Positions 43,556 to 52,580 of a stretch of DNA of 64,000 nucleotides are shown piece after piece. The translations under genes and the position numbers were made by a program. The DNA is taken from contig JASLQO010000011.1 in assembly GCA_030744435.1 (NCBI GenBank), positions 1-64,000 on the forward strand, read 5' to 3'. Positions within the stretch are counted from its first letter, which is position 1. Every line of letters begins with the position of its first letter. The notes under the pieces were generated by a model. It did not search any database. It was given only the letters and a program-made list of their open reading frames with translations, and was not told where the DNA came from. The DNA comes from JASLQO01 sp002327525. Its GTDB lineage: Bacteria; Pseudomonadota; Gammaproteobacteria; Pseudomonadales; Azotimanducaceae.

Positions 43556-45292
43556 ATGGAAGGTTCTGTCAGCGACATTCTGCTCGCAATTCTCAAGAAA
43601 CATGGCGTGCGGTATCTCTGTGGCCTACCGGCAGCACAGATCGGCCTCGTGATGCATGGTGCATCGAGTGACCCTGAACTGACCTATGTGACTACCCGCC
43701 ATGAAGAAGCCGCGGGTCACATGGCACACGCCATCTCCCGGATCACCGACACGCTTGGTGTCTGCTTCGCCACCGTGGGTCCGGGGGCGACTAATCTCGT
43801 TCCTGGTGTCGCGGCGGCCTTCGCGAACAACATACCCATGATCGTTTTGACCGGCCAGAATCAGGCGGCGGAGATCGATCCCAGCAGAGACCAGTTGCAA
43901 TCGGCGGATCAACTCGGTCTGTTTCGATCCATCACCAAGTGGAACGCCAGCATTCACCATGCCGAACGGGCCGCTGAACTGGTCGAGCGTGCCGTACACA
44001 TCGCCCTCTCCGGTCGTCCGGGCCCCGTGCACCTGGACATTCCCTGCGACGTGGGTACTCAGCTTTGCTCATACGATCTCGATTCGATACCGCCCTATCG
44101 ACCGGCGCGGCCGATGCCGAGTGCGGAGGAGATCCGCAGCGCCACCGACATGCTGTTGCACGCGCGGCGGCCGTTGTTGGTCGCTGGTGGCGGTGTGGTC
44201 CGTTCCGGCGCCACCGAAGAGTTCCGGACCCTGGTGGAGAAAACGGGCTTCCCGGCGATCACCACGGTAATGGGTCGGGGCATACTGCCACCCGGATCGG
44301 TGAACAACATCGGATCCGGGGGGCTGATCGCGGGTCAGGCGGCGCTCGACGCTTCGAGAGAAGCAGACGTAGTACTGGCTGTCGGCTGTAAGTTCTCTAC
44401 CTTCACTCCCGTTCACAAGCCCCCGCACTATCCCAAACCGGACGGTCAGAAGATCATTCAGATCGACATCGATGCCGAATCCATCGGCAAGGTCGCTCCT
44501 ATCGATCTGGGCCTGGTAGGCGATGCCAGGTCCAGCCTGCGCGCCATTCTCAAACTACTGCACGAAGAGGTGGAAATGGGTGCCGATCCCGAATGGGCAA
44601 CGTCTACCGAGCGCAACTATCAATCCTATCGGGACACCGTGAATCAGACCGCCAACTCCAAAGTCGTGGGTGGCGGCAGTGCACTGAACGAAGCCACCGT
44701 CGCCAGAGCCATGAGCGACATTCTGCCGCCCGATGCCATCACCGTGCTCGATGGCGGCCAGGCGATGATGTGGAACACGACATTCATCCAACCAGCCGAT
44801 CCACGCAGCATCCTCGCCGAGCCCGGCATGGGTCACCTGGGTTTCGGACTTCCGTTCACCAATGCCGCAAAGCTCGCACATCCAGATCGGCCCGTCGTGT
44901 GCATCACTGGAGACGGCGCCTTTGGCTGCACCGTGCAGGAACTGGAGACCGCGGCACGCTACCAGCTCGGCATCGTCGTGGTCGTGTTCAACGACAGTTA
45001 TTGGGGTATGTACAAGCCTTTCGGCGAGATGCTGCAGAATCCCAATTTCGGCACCAAGCTGACCCAGGTCGACTTCGCCAAGGTGGCCGAAGGTTTCGGT
45101 TGCCATGGCGAACGCATATCCAGCCTCGAGGCTCTGCCCGACGCTTTCCAGCGCGCGCTAGATACGGGCAAGCCCGCCGTCATCGACGTGGAGGTGGAGT
45201 ACACTCCCCACCCCATGGATTTCATGTGGAACGACATAATCCTGCACGGGTTCCAGTTCCCGGAACCCGGCAGAATTCAAGCTGTGGCCTGA
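43556..45292 (+). CDS. Thiamine diphosphate-dependent enzyme (acetolactate synthase-like)
   Basis: A 578-residue protein with the three-domain ThDP decarboxylase/synthase layout. The N-terminal PYR domain has the activating Glu in TTRHEEAAGHMAHAIS, followed by VGPGATNLVPGVAAAF. The ThDP/Mg motif is GDGAFGCTVQELETA to VVVFNDSYW, near residues 450-482. It resembles catabolic members such as benzoylformate decarboxylase or oxalyl-CoA decarboxylase as much as AlsS/IlvB. No small regulatory IlvH subunit is present, arguing against branched-chain synthesis. It follows the MoaD-like gene by 27 bases and precedes an acyl-CoA dehydrogenase by 19. Confidence 0.92.
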   Translation: MEGSVSDILLAILKKHGVRYLCGLPAAQIGLVMHGASSDPELTYVTTRHEEAAGHMAHAISRITDTLGVCFATVGPGATNLVPGVAAAFANNIPMIVLTGQNQAAEIDPSRDQLQSADQLGLFRSITKWNASIHHAERAAELVERAVHIALSGRPGPVHLDIPCDVGTQLCSYDLDSIPPYRPARPMPSAEEIRSATDMLLHARRPLLVAGGGVVRSGATEEFRTLVEKTGFPAITTVMGRGILPPGSVNNIGSGGLIAGQAALDASREADVVLAVGCKFSTFTPVHKPPHYPKPDGQKIIQIDIDAESIGKVAPIDLGLVGDARSSLRAILKLLHEEVEMGADPEWATSTERNYQSYRDTVNQTANSKVVGGGSALNEATVARAMSDILPPDAITVLDGGQAMMWNTTFIQPADPRSILAEPGMGHLGFGLPFTNAAKLAHPDRPVVCITGDGAFGCTVQELETAARYQLGIVVVVFNDSYWGMYKPFGEMLQNPNFGTKLTQVDFAKVAEGFGCHGERISSLEALPDAFQRALDTGKPAVIDVEVEYTPHPMDFMWNDIILHGFQFPEPGRIQAVA

Positions 45293-45311
45293 TCACCGTG
45301 GTAGAGGACAC

Positions 45312-46478
45312 ATGACGATCGCAACCTTTCGTGAAGAGGTGCGCAACTGGGTAGAGGAAAACTTCACCGAGGAGATCGTCAATGCCGCGGAAGGCAGCGA
45401 CGCACAACGACAAGGCGTGCGGCTGCTCGCGGACAAGGGTTGGATCGCGCCGAACTGGCCCGTTGAATACGGCGGAGCCGGACTGGGTTTCCGGGAACAT
45501 ATCGCGCTGGTTAAGGAGTTGCGCGCGGCCAATGTTCCTCTACCTCATGACAACGGCGGTCAGGCACTGGGGATGATAGGCCCCACCTTGCTCGAGTTTG
45601 GCACCCAAGAGCAGAAGCTGCGCCACCTTCCAGGCATGGCCAGGGGAGAAGTGCAGTGGTGTCAGGGTTACAGCGAACCCGGGTCGGGATCAGACCTGGC
45701 CAGCCTCTCCACTAAGGCGGTTCGCGACGGCGACCACTATCTGATCAACGGGCAAAAAATCTGGACCTCCGGTGCGGATGGTGCGGATTGGATTTATGTC
45801 CTAGTTCGCACGGACCCTGACGCTCCCAAACACAACGGCATCAGCCTGGTGCTCGTCGACATGGATCAACCAGGGGTCACCGTCAAACCGATCCGTCTCA
45901 TCTCTGGCGCATCGCCATTTTGCGAGACGTTTTTCGACGACGCCATAGCAACGGACCTGATCGGCGAGTTGAATCAGGGATGGACGATTGGCAAACGATT
46001 GCTGCAGCACGAGCGTTCAGGGATTTCGGGGATGGGGGCGAGCGGTGCGGCGTCTTCACCGACGACGCGCCAGAGGTACCGTCTCGCGGAACTGGCCAAA
46101 GAGTACCTCGGAGAAGCATCTGGCGGACGCATTTCCGATTCGGTCTTTCGCAGTGATGTCATCCGCCACCAACTGAATCAGCGCTCCCTACAACTTACCT
46201 TGAACCGCACCCGGGAAGAAAATGCCTCGGGTAACACCCTTGGCCACGTAACTTCGATATTCAAGGCGGTCGGCGCGGACCAGGACAAGACGCACACCGC
46301 CCTCCAAATGAAGATCATGGGATCTCGGGGCATCGGCTGGCAGGGTACCGGATTCACACCGCACGAGCTGGGTGCGACGCGAACCTGGTTGGGTTCTCAC
46401 GCCAGCAGTATCGCGGGAGGCACCAATGAGGTACAGCTCAACATCATTGCCAAGCGAGTACTCGGACTACCCGACTGA
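45312..46478 (+). CDS. Acyl-CoA dehydrogenase
   Basis: A 388-residue FAD enzyme. It has QWCQGYSEPGSGSDLASLST, the FAD/substrate loop typical of the family, then LINGQKIWTSGADGADWIYV, and the C-terminal ASSIAGGTNEVQLNIIAKRV. The start WVEENFTEEIVNAAEG is close to catabolic members acting on steroid or branched acyl-CoAs. It is the last gene of the molybdenum hydroxylase run, which suggests that the substrate passes through a CoA thioester. Confidence 0.93.
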   Translation: MTIATFREEVRNWVEENFTEEIVNAAEGSDAQRQGVRLLADKGWIAPNWPVEYGGAGLGFREHIALVKELRAANVPLPHDNGGQALGMIGPTLLEFGTQEQKLRHLPGMARGEVQWCQGYSEPGSGSDLASLSTKAVRDGDHYLINGQKIWTSGADGADWIYVLVRTDPDAPKHNGISLVLVDMDQPGVTVKPIRLISGASPFCETFFDDAIATDLIGELNQGWTIGKRLLQHERSGISGMGASGAASSPTTRQRYRLAELAKEYLGEASGGRISDSVFRSDVIRHQLNQRSLQLTLNRTREENASGNTLGHVTSIFKAVGADQDKTHTALQMKIMGSRGIGWQGTGFTPHELGATRTWLGSHASSIAGGTNEVQLNIIAKRVLGLPD

Positions 46479-46583
46479 TACTCCCCGGTGCCAGCCCCAA
46501 AGCCGCACATAATCAGCACACCAAGGCCATGACCTCCCGGGCACCATTGCATTACCATCGACGCTCAGGCCGAGGATGCAAAG

Positions 46584-46942
46584 ATGCTCACACGATCATG
46601 CATGCTCATCGCAGCACTCTCGATGTGCTGCAGGTGCGCACCGCGAAGGCAGCCGACATTGCCTTCGTCCTGCACGTGATCGGATTCGACATCGCGGATT
46701 CAGACACTATGCTGCTCGAGTGCGCCGCCCAAGCCGGCAACGGCCTATATCTCGGTGCAGCGAAGCCCAGCACCCATACGCGCGACGGCAGCAACCCGAG
46801 AGCATTCGAAATCCTGCCGGGCACAAATCGCGTACACATCAAGACCATGGATGGTGAAATGGGAGAATTGCGAGCGCAAGTGGAGGCTGATACGACCACG
46901 GAACTCTGGCTGGAGTTGCCAACACAGAACGCTACTCAATGA
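46584..46942 (+). pseudogene. von Willebrand factor A domain protein remnant
   Basis: ATG 46584, with GAGG eight bases upstream, starts a signal peptide (MLTRSCMLIAALSMCC) that ends at TGA after 31 residues. In another frame, from about 46650, the text DIAFVLHVIGFDIADSDTML and ECAAQAGNGLYLGAA matches the end of a vWA domain, followed by an acidic tail. The N-terminal bulk of the domain with its metal site is missing. It looks like an internal deletion in an exported vWA protein gene. Confidence 0.55.
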
Positions 46943-46950
46943 GGTCTGGG

Positions 46951-48012
46951 ATGAATACACATATGAAAGCGGTAGTGATCGACGAGCAGGGTGAAGCGGA
47001 CGTAATGCGCTACCGCAGCATTGAGATGCCTGCACTCGAACCCGGCCAGGTTCGCATCGCAATGCGCGCCTGCAGCCTGAATTATCACGATATCTTCACC
47101 CGGCGCGGCATGCCTGGGGTGAGAACCCCACTTCCCATGATCCTCGGCTGCGACTGTGCGGGCGTCATCGCTGAAATGGCGCCTGACGTAAAGGGATGGG
47201 CACTGGGTGAACGTGTGCTGGCGGATCCGATCGCCCGCTTCACGAGGCAGGAAGATCCAAACCCGACCATACCGATCAAGTTCATCGGCGACACGCGCTG
47301 GGGAGGTTATGCCGAATACTGTGTGGTATGGGATCGTCAGCTGATCAGAATTCCGGAATCGGTGTCCATCGAACTCGCCGCCTGCCTTCCTGTCGCCTAC
47401 GGATCCGCATATCGCATGGTCATGCGCCACGGGCAGATCACGGCGGGAGACAAGGTGCTCGTATTGGGCGCTTCCGGTGGTGTCGGCAACTGCGCGGTGC
47501 AACTAGCCAAAAGCGTAGGCTGCTTCGTCGTCGGCGCCTGTGGCAGCGCTGCGCGTTGCCAGCAGCTCAAGGAGCTTTTCGGTGTTGACCAGACCATCAA
47601 CACGGCCGAACAGGACATAGTCAAGGCAACCCGCGGATTGACCGGCGGCTCTTTGCTGCAAGGCGGCGGGTTCGACGTGGTGGTCAACAGTCAGGGTGGT
47701 GAATTCTGGGCAATCGGCATCCGGTGTGTCAGAGCAGGCGGAACGATGGTGACCAACGGTGCACTGGCCGGTTTCGACCCACCCACGGACATCCGCTACA
47801 TATTCCAGGGCGAACTCACCATCCAGGGAAGCAACGGCTGGCGGCACCAAGACATCGAAAACCTCGTCGATCTCGTGGCAGATGACAAGCTCAGACCGTT
47901 CATTGGTGCTACCTACCCTCTGCACCAGGCCATCGAGGCTCACAAGGCACTCGAGGCACGTGCTCATTTCGGCAAGATCGTCATCACGGGGGACGCTCCC
48001 ATACAACGGTGA
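46951..48012 (+). CDS. MDR family zinc-type/quinone oxidoreductase
   Basis: A 353-residue medium-chain reductase. It starts with ATG 46951 (GAGG six bases upstream): MNTHMKAVVIDEQGEADVM. The GroES-like domain holds LNYHDIFTRRGMPGVRTPLP; the cofactor domain has VLVLGASGGVGNCAVQLAKS. The full zinc-ligand set of alcohol dehydrogenases is not evident. The tail (HQAIEAHKALEARAHFGKIV) is standard. It probably reduces an enone or quinone; it might belong to the upstream catabolic cluster. Confidence 0.9.
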   Translation: MNTHMKAVVIDEQGEADVMRYRSIEMPALEPGQVRIAMRACSLNYHDIFTRRGMPGVRTPLPMILGCDCAGVIAEMAPDVKGWALGERVLADPIARFTRQEDPNPTIPIKFIGDTRWGGYAEYCVVWDRQLIRIPESVSIELAACLPVAYGSAYRMVMRHGQITAGDKVLVLGASGGVGNCAVQLAKSVGCFVVGACGSAARCQQLKELFGVDQTINTAEQDIVKATRGLTGGSLLQGGGFDVVVNSQGGEFWAIGIRCVRAGGTMVTNGALAGFDPPTDIRYIFQGELTIQGSNGWRHQDIENLVDLVADDKLRPFIGATYPLHQAIEAHKALEARAHFGKIVITGDAPIQR

Positions 48013-48315
48013 GGTATCGATTCACGGTCGGCTCGCCCTAGTCGCGAGCCGTTAGCCCCCCTTGCCACACAAACACAGAATGCGGCGCCACCTGATACGA
48101 CTGCACCATCCACGTTGACAAACGTGATTGCACTGGGGGATAGCCGACGTGTCCTACGCAGTATTCCTCGACTGGCTCGTCATATTCCGGGCTCGACGAG
48201 CCGGAGCAGCCCCGGAAAGCAAGGTTGAACCAACCCGAGACTAGGCAATAAATAGGGAATGGTGCCTGACGCCGAGGGAAGCGGCGCAAGTACCCTGTTT
48301 TGGGGGGGCCAAGCT
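48013..48315. other. Gap with no supported gene
   Basis: About 300 bases. A minus-strand frame ending at 48038 is open and contains EYDEPVEEYCVGHVGYPP, but it lacks a credible start and is not recognised. Nothing else stands out. Confidence 0.3.
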
Positions 48316-48466
48316 GTGAAAAATAGAGCTTTGCTCTGCGTACTGCTTTATACACTTCTAGCTGCCGCGCCTGTCACTCTGACCGAGGAAAGCCGACGAA
48401 TCGGCGCCAATGGATCCCAGGCTCTGGGGTCTGGAAGTGCGCTACAAGTTCGGCGCTTATCGTTAG
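48316..48466 (+). pseudogene. TonB-dependent receptor remnant
   Basis: GTG 48316 starts a signal-peptide-like stretch (KNRALLCVLLYTLLAAAPVT). A shifted frame a little further on ends MDPRLWGLEVRYKFGAYR followed by TAG, the typical last strand of a TonB-dependent outer-membrane receptor, finishing in aromatic residues. Almost the entire barrel (some 700 residues) is missing between the two ends. Confidence 0.55.
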
Positions 48467-48490
48467 GGGGTGTTCACAAGCATTGAAATC

Positions 48491-48516
48491 AAAAAAAAGG
48501 GCACCTCAAGGCGCCT
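48491..48516 (-). terminator. Rho-independent terminator of the crotonase gene
   Basis: On the minus strand GGCGCC-TTGA-GGTGCC forms a 6-bp stem with a tetraloop, followed by C and eight Ts. It begins four bases after the TAG of the gene at 48520. Confidence 0.88.
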
Positions 48517-48519
48517 TTG

Positions 48520-49371
48520 CTAGAAGGCTTCTTCTTCCCACCACGGAAAGAATTCCGGCAAATCCCGGCTTACTTTCCCGGGAAATTGCGGTGCGCGCTT
48601 TTCGAGAAAGGCGTTTATCCCCTCCTTCGCATCCGGGCTGGTAGCCAGCGCGTTGATTCCGGCAGTATCGATACGATGGGCATCGATCGGATCAGTCGCG
48701 CTCATCATGCGCCACATCATGTGACGCAGGACGGTATTGGATATCCTCGAGGTATTGTCGATGAACTCGCGAGCGAGTTCTCGCGCGGCGGGTATCAGTT
48801 CGTCTTTCTCGTGCACGCTGCGCAGCAAGCCCGCCTCCAGTGCCTCCTCGGCCCTGAATATGCGAGCCGAATAGCACCATTCAAGCGCCTTGCTGATACC
48901 TACTATTCGCGGCAGAAACCAGGCGGAACACCCCTCCGGTACGATGCCACGCGCTGCGAACACGAAACCCATCTTCGCCCCCCTGGCCGCGATACGCACG
49001 TCGGCCGCCAATGGTACCGTCATCCCCATGCCTACCGCCGGGCCGTTGAACGCCACGATGACCGGCTTGAGACTGCGAAAGATGCGGCGCGATAATTCGC
49101 CTCCGCCGTCACCTTTCTTCGACTTCTCCAGCGCTTCTTCGTGACCCTCCCAGGTGGCATCCCCCCGGGACAGATCCGCACCCGCACAGAAACCACGGCC
49201 CGCACCGGTGATGATTACAGCCCCCACATCATCGTCGGTGTCTGTGAGATCGAAGGCCTCCATGAATTCACGAAACATGATTCCATCGAATGCGTTCAGC
49301 ATCTCCGGCCGGTTGAAGGTGATGGTTGCGATGCCATCTTCTAGCTCGTAGATGATGTTCTCAAAAGCCAC
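48520..49371 (-). CDS. Enoyl-CoA hydratase/isomerase (crotonase) family
   Basis: A 283-residue crotonase. It starts with GTG 49371 (GGAGG upstream): MAFENIIYELEDGIATITFN. Oxyanion-hole segments are GRGFCAGADLSRGD and VAFNGPAVGMGMTVPLAADV. A Glu lies in GIVPEGCSAWFLPR, at the place of the second catalytic acid. It is ended by a strong terminator, so it is a one-gene unit or the last of a longer one. It differs clearly from the crotonase at 26679. Substrate unknown. Confidence 0.93.
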   Translation of the reverse strand: MAFENIIYELEDGIATITFNRPEMLNAFDGIMFREFMEAFDLTDTDDDVGAVIITGAGRGFCAGADLSRGDATWEGHEEALEKSKKGDGGGELSRRIFRSLKPVIVAFNGPAVGMGMTVPLAADVRIAARGAKMGFVFAARGIVPEGCSAWFLPRIVGISKALEWCYSARIFRAEEALEAGLLRSVHEKDELIPAARELAREFIDNTSRISNTVLRHMMWRMMSATDPIDAHRIDTAGINALATSPDAKEGINAFLEKRAPQFPGKVSRDLPEFFPWWEEEAF

Positions 49372-49429
49372 GGGGTTCCTCCTCTGCCCTTCAGGGTCGT
49401 CGGGTTTGTTCTCTCGAAGCGTTGTGTGA

Positions 49430-49918
49430 TCACAGGAGACGGTATCTCAACATGACGCGCGATCCATCCGCCAGACCATTGCGAAAGCGCGGGCCCCACA
49501 TGCCCCACTCTCGTGAGTACTTAGCGCCCATCACTGCGAGCACACGCTCCTGTGTCGCAGTATCGGTGGTGTACGCAGCCATGGTCTCCACGCGCGGCAG
49601 CGCCTTGTACCCGCCGTTGGATCCTTTCCACGGGCCCACATCGCCGATCCACACTCGCGCCGACGTCAAACCCTCGCGCACGGCTTGCGCGCGCCATGTC
49701 TCTAACGACGTCACCACGTACATGTCGCCATCGAGCGCTGCGAACCAAACCTCGGCCTGGCAGCCGCTCTCCGCGCCGCTCGTCTGTATCGGCGTGATGT
49801 AGATCAGCGCAGAGGCCTTCATTGCCTGAGCGTGCCCGTCGGCAAAGACGGTTCGTGGCAGCGTGAACCCCGCCGCTCCGATGGCGGTTCCTGCTAGCAG
49901 TTTTCTGCGGTTGAGCAT
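49430..49918 (-). CDS. Tat-exported protein, split-barrel-like
   Basis: A 162-residue protein. ATG 49918 follows GGGAGGAG. The N-terminus NRRKLLAGTAIGAAGF has a twin-arginine motif and ends near V-F-A-D, so it is likely a Tat substrate. The mature part (AEVWFAALDGDMYVVTSLET, then MWGPRFRNGLADGSRVMLRY) has strand patterns like PPOX or nitroreductase-type flavin proteins that are folded with cofactor before export. A similar exported protein lies at 54330. It lies between fumarase and crotonase genes. The fold is inferred. Confidence 0.65.
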   Translation of the reverse strand: MLNRRKLLAGTAIGAAGFTLPRTVFADGHAQAMKASALIYITPIQTSGAESGCQAEVWFAALDGDMYVVTSLETWRAQAVREGLTSARVWIGDVGPWKGSNGGYKALPRVETMAAYTTDTATQERVLAVMGAKYSREWGMWGPRFRNGLADGSRVMLRYRLL

Positions 49919-49956
49919 GAGCACTCCTCCCTTGTGTCTTATGGTGTTTCGTAATA

Positions 49957-51477
49957 TCAGATGGATGTCGCCTCGATTCGTTCCGCGATTTTCGCCGACC
50001 ACCTTTTCGGGCCCTCACGATGCACTGACTCGCCAGTGGAGTCCACGGCGACCGTGACCGGCATGTCCTCTATCTCGAACTCGTAGATCGCCTCCATGCC
50101 GAGTTCCGGGAAGGCAAGCAGTGTCGATTTGGTGATGGCTTTCGAAACCAGATACGCAGCCCCACCAACGGCAATCAGCGATACAGCCTGATTGTCCCGG
50201 ATCGCGTCGACGGCCGCCGGTCCGCGTTCGGCCTTGCCGATCATACCCATCAGCCCGGTCCGCTCGAGCATGGTGCGCGTGAACTTGTCCATGCGCGTGG
50301 CGGTAGTCGGGCCGGCCGGTCCAACCGCCTCATCGCGCACGGGATCCACAGGACCCACGTAATAGATGATGCGATCCGCGAAGTCCACGGGCAGGTCCAC
50401 ACCCTGCTCGATGAGGTCAACGATTTTCTTGTGCGCCGCATCCCGGCCGGTGAGGATGCGTCCGGACAGGAGCAGCGTATCGCCTGCCTTCCAGGTGTGC
50501 ATCTCCGAGCGTGTAAGCGTTTCTAAATCGACACGGCGTACGTCTTCGCCGAGCTCGAAGTCGATGTCCGGCCACTCTGACAGATCCGGCGCTTCGAATT
50601 CCGCCGGACCCGATCCGTCGAGGGAGAAATGTACGTGCCGTGTGGCGGAACAGCTTGGGATGACGGCCACCGGTTTGTTGGCCGCATGGGTTGCATACTC
50701 GCGTACCTTCACATCTAGTACCGTGGTCAGGCCCCCGAGTCCCTGCGCACCGATACCGAGCGCGTTCACTTTCTCGAACAGCTCCACACGTAGTTCTTCC
50801 GCCCGGTTGGCTGGCCCCCTCTCCTGTAACTCATGCATGTCGATGGGTTCCATGAGGGATTCCTTGGCGAGCAGCATGGCCTTTTCCGGCGTACCGCCGA
50901 TGCCGACCCCTAGCATGCCCGGCGGGCACCAGCCCGCACCCATGGTCGGGACAACATCCAGGATCCAGTCCACGACCGAGTCGCTGGGATTCAGCATCGC
51001 GAACTTGGCCTTGGCCTCACTACCGCCACCCTTGGCGGCTACTTCAATGTTGAGCTCGTCACCCGGAACCACGCGCGTGTAGATCACGGCCGGTGAGTTG
51101 TCCCCAGTGTTGGCGCGCGCACCGTCCGGATCTTCAAGCACCGAACCGCGCAGCACATTGTCAGGATTCGCGTACCCACGCCGCACCCCCTCATTGATCA
51201 TCTGCTCCACACTCATATCGGCATCCCAGCGGACATCCATACCGATCTCGACAAACGCGATGACGATACCCGTATCCTGACAGATGGGGCGTTTACCGAG
51301 CGCGCACATGCGCGAGTTGACCAGCACCTGCTGAAGCGCGGCCCGGGCGGCGGGCGATTCCTCGCACTCGTATGCCTCCCGCATCGCGCGGATGAAGTCC
51401 ACCGGGTGGTAGTAGGAGATGAACTGCAATGCATCTGCAATGCTCTGTATCAGATCGTCCTGTTTGATGACGGTCAT
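49957..51477 (-). CDS. fumA: Fumarate hydratase class I (4Fe-4S)
   Basis: A 506-residue TCA-cycle enzyme interconverting fumarate and malate with an oxygen-sensitive [4Fe-4S] cluster. Cluster cysteines are in RPICQDTG, MGAGWCPPGM and IPSCSATRHVHF. Family motifs GRDAAHKKIVD, YYVGPVDP and GPTTATRMDKF are present. Length is close to E. coli FumA/FumB (548). ATG 51477 begins MTVIKQDDLIQSIADALQFI. It is divergent from the MDR gene at 51579. Confidence 0.95.
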   Translation of the reverse strand: MTVIKQDDLIQSIADALQFISYYHPVDFIRAMREAYECEESPAARAALQQVLVNSRMCALGKRPICQDTGIVIAFVEIGMDVRWDADMSVEQMINEGVRRGYANPDNVLRGSVLEDPDGARANTGDNSPAVIYTRVVPGDELNIEVAAKGGGSEAKAKFAMLNPSDSVVDWILDVVPTMGAGWCPPGMLGVGIGGTPEKAMLLAKESLMEPIDMHELQERGPANRAEELRVELFEKVNALGIGAQGLGGLTTVLDVKVREYATHAANKPVAVIPSCSATRHVHFSLDGSGPAEFEAPDLSEWPDIDFELGEDVRRVDLETLTRSEMHTWKAGDTLLLSGRILTGRDAAHKKIVDLIEQGVDLPVDFADRIIYYVGPVDPVRDEAVGPAGPTTATRMDKFTRTMLERTGLMGMIGKAERGPAAVDAIRDNQAVSLIAVGGAAYLVSKAITKSTLLAFPELGMEAIYEFEIEDMPVTVAVDSTGESVHREGPKRWSAKIAERIEATSI

Positions 51478-51578
51478 CTTCGTCTCTCGTGTACAGCGAG
51501 GGTTAGAAAGTCTGCCTGAGGTTTCAGTTTCGCGAAAGCCGCACGTAGACTGCATGTTTCGCCGTACAGGTATTCGAC

Positions 51579-52580
51579 ATGAGCAATCGCCAGATTCTGA
51601 TCGACTCGCTTCCCACCGGCGCTCTTGCCGAGGATCATTTTCGTGCCGAGGACGGCTCCATGCCGGAACCCGGTGATGGTCAGGCGCTCTGCCAAACCCT
51701 GGCCATCTCCATCGATGCGGGTGCCCGCGCTGGCCTACAGGGTAGCGCCAGCTATGCCGGAGCCCCGCGCACCGGTATCGTCATGAACGGATCGACCGTC
51801 TCACGCATAGTGTCCTCGAACGATCCGGCCTACAAGGAAGGTGACCTGGTTTCCGCCCCCTCGGGTTGGCAGGAATATGCCGCACACGACACCCGTCTGC
51901 TCTCACCCCTGCCGGATATCGAAGATCCAGCCGCCTATCTCGGCGTCCTTGGCGGCACCGGACTGACGGCGTACTTTGGCCTGTTCGAGATCGGCAAACC
52001 GAAGGCCGGAGAGACGCTGGTAGTGTCCGCCGCGGCCGGGGCGGTGGGCCATCTCGTCGGTCAGATGGCGCGCATCCACGGCTGTCGAGCCGTAGGCATC
52101 GCGGGCAGCGATGCCAAGTGCGACCGTCTGGTAAGCGAACTCGGCTTCGATGCAGCCGTAAACTACCGGGAGGACAACTTTCGCCAGATGCTAAAGGAAG
52201 CCTGCCCGGAGGGCATAGACGTGTACTTTGACAACACGGGCGGCGACGTGCTGGGCACCGCGTTGTTTCGCATGAACGAGAACGGCCGCATCGTGTGCTG
52301 CGGGGTGGTATCCCAGTACGATACCACCAATCCGGCTCCCGGACCCCGCGGCGTACCAGGCTTGCTGGTGAACAAACGTCTCACCATGCAGGGTTTTCTC
52401 GTGTTCGATTTCCTCGACCAATACGAAGCGGCCAGAAACGTCATGTTGGAGTGGCTCGAACAGGGCCAGCTGGTTGCCTGGCAGGACCAATTCGACGGTC
52501 TCGATTCAGCACCGCGTGCCTTCGTCGACCTGCTGGCAGGTGGCAATACCGGCAAACGCATCGTACGGGTGGCGAGTTGA
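51579..52580 (+). CDS. MDR family NADP-dependent oxidoreductase
   Basis: A 333-residue zinc-free reductase of the leukotriene B4 dehydrogenase/CurA family, a distant paralogue of the gene at 33280. It has LVVSAAAGAVGHLVGQMARI, VGIAGSDAKCDRLV, GIDVYFDNTGGDVLGTAL and a terminal RAFVDLLAGGNTGKRIVRV. It probably reduces enones with NADPH. Its stop overlaps the TTG start of the dipeptidase gene (TTGA), so the two are coupled. Confidence 0.92.
   Translation: MSNRQILIDSLPTGALAEDHFRAEDGSMPEPGDGQALCQTLAISIDAGARAGLQGSASYAGAPRTGIVMNGSTVSRIVSSNDPAYKEGDLVSAPSGWQEYAAHDTRLLSPLPDIEDPAAYLGVLGGTGLTAYFGLFEIGKPKAGETLVVSAAAGAVGHLVGQMARIHGCRAVGIAGSDAKCDRLVSELGFDAAVNYREDNFRQMLKEACPEGIDVYFDNTGGDVLGTALFRMNENGRIVCCGVVSQYDTTNPAPGPRGVPGLLVNKRLTMQGFLVFDFLDQYEAARNVMLEWLEQGQLVAWQDQFDGLDSAPRAFVDLLAGGNTGKRIVRVAS

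Noticed and set aside
43556..45292. Biosynthetic acetolactate synthase IlvB
   Set aside because: No ilvH or ilvC is nearby, and the operon context is catabolic. Sequence alone cannot fully exclude it.
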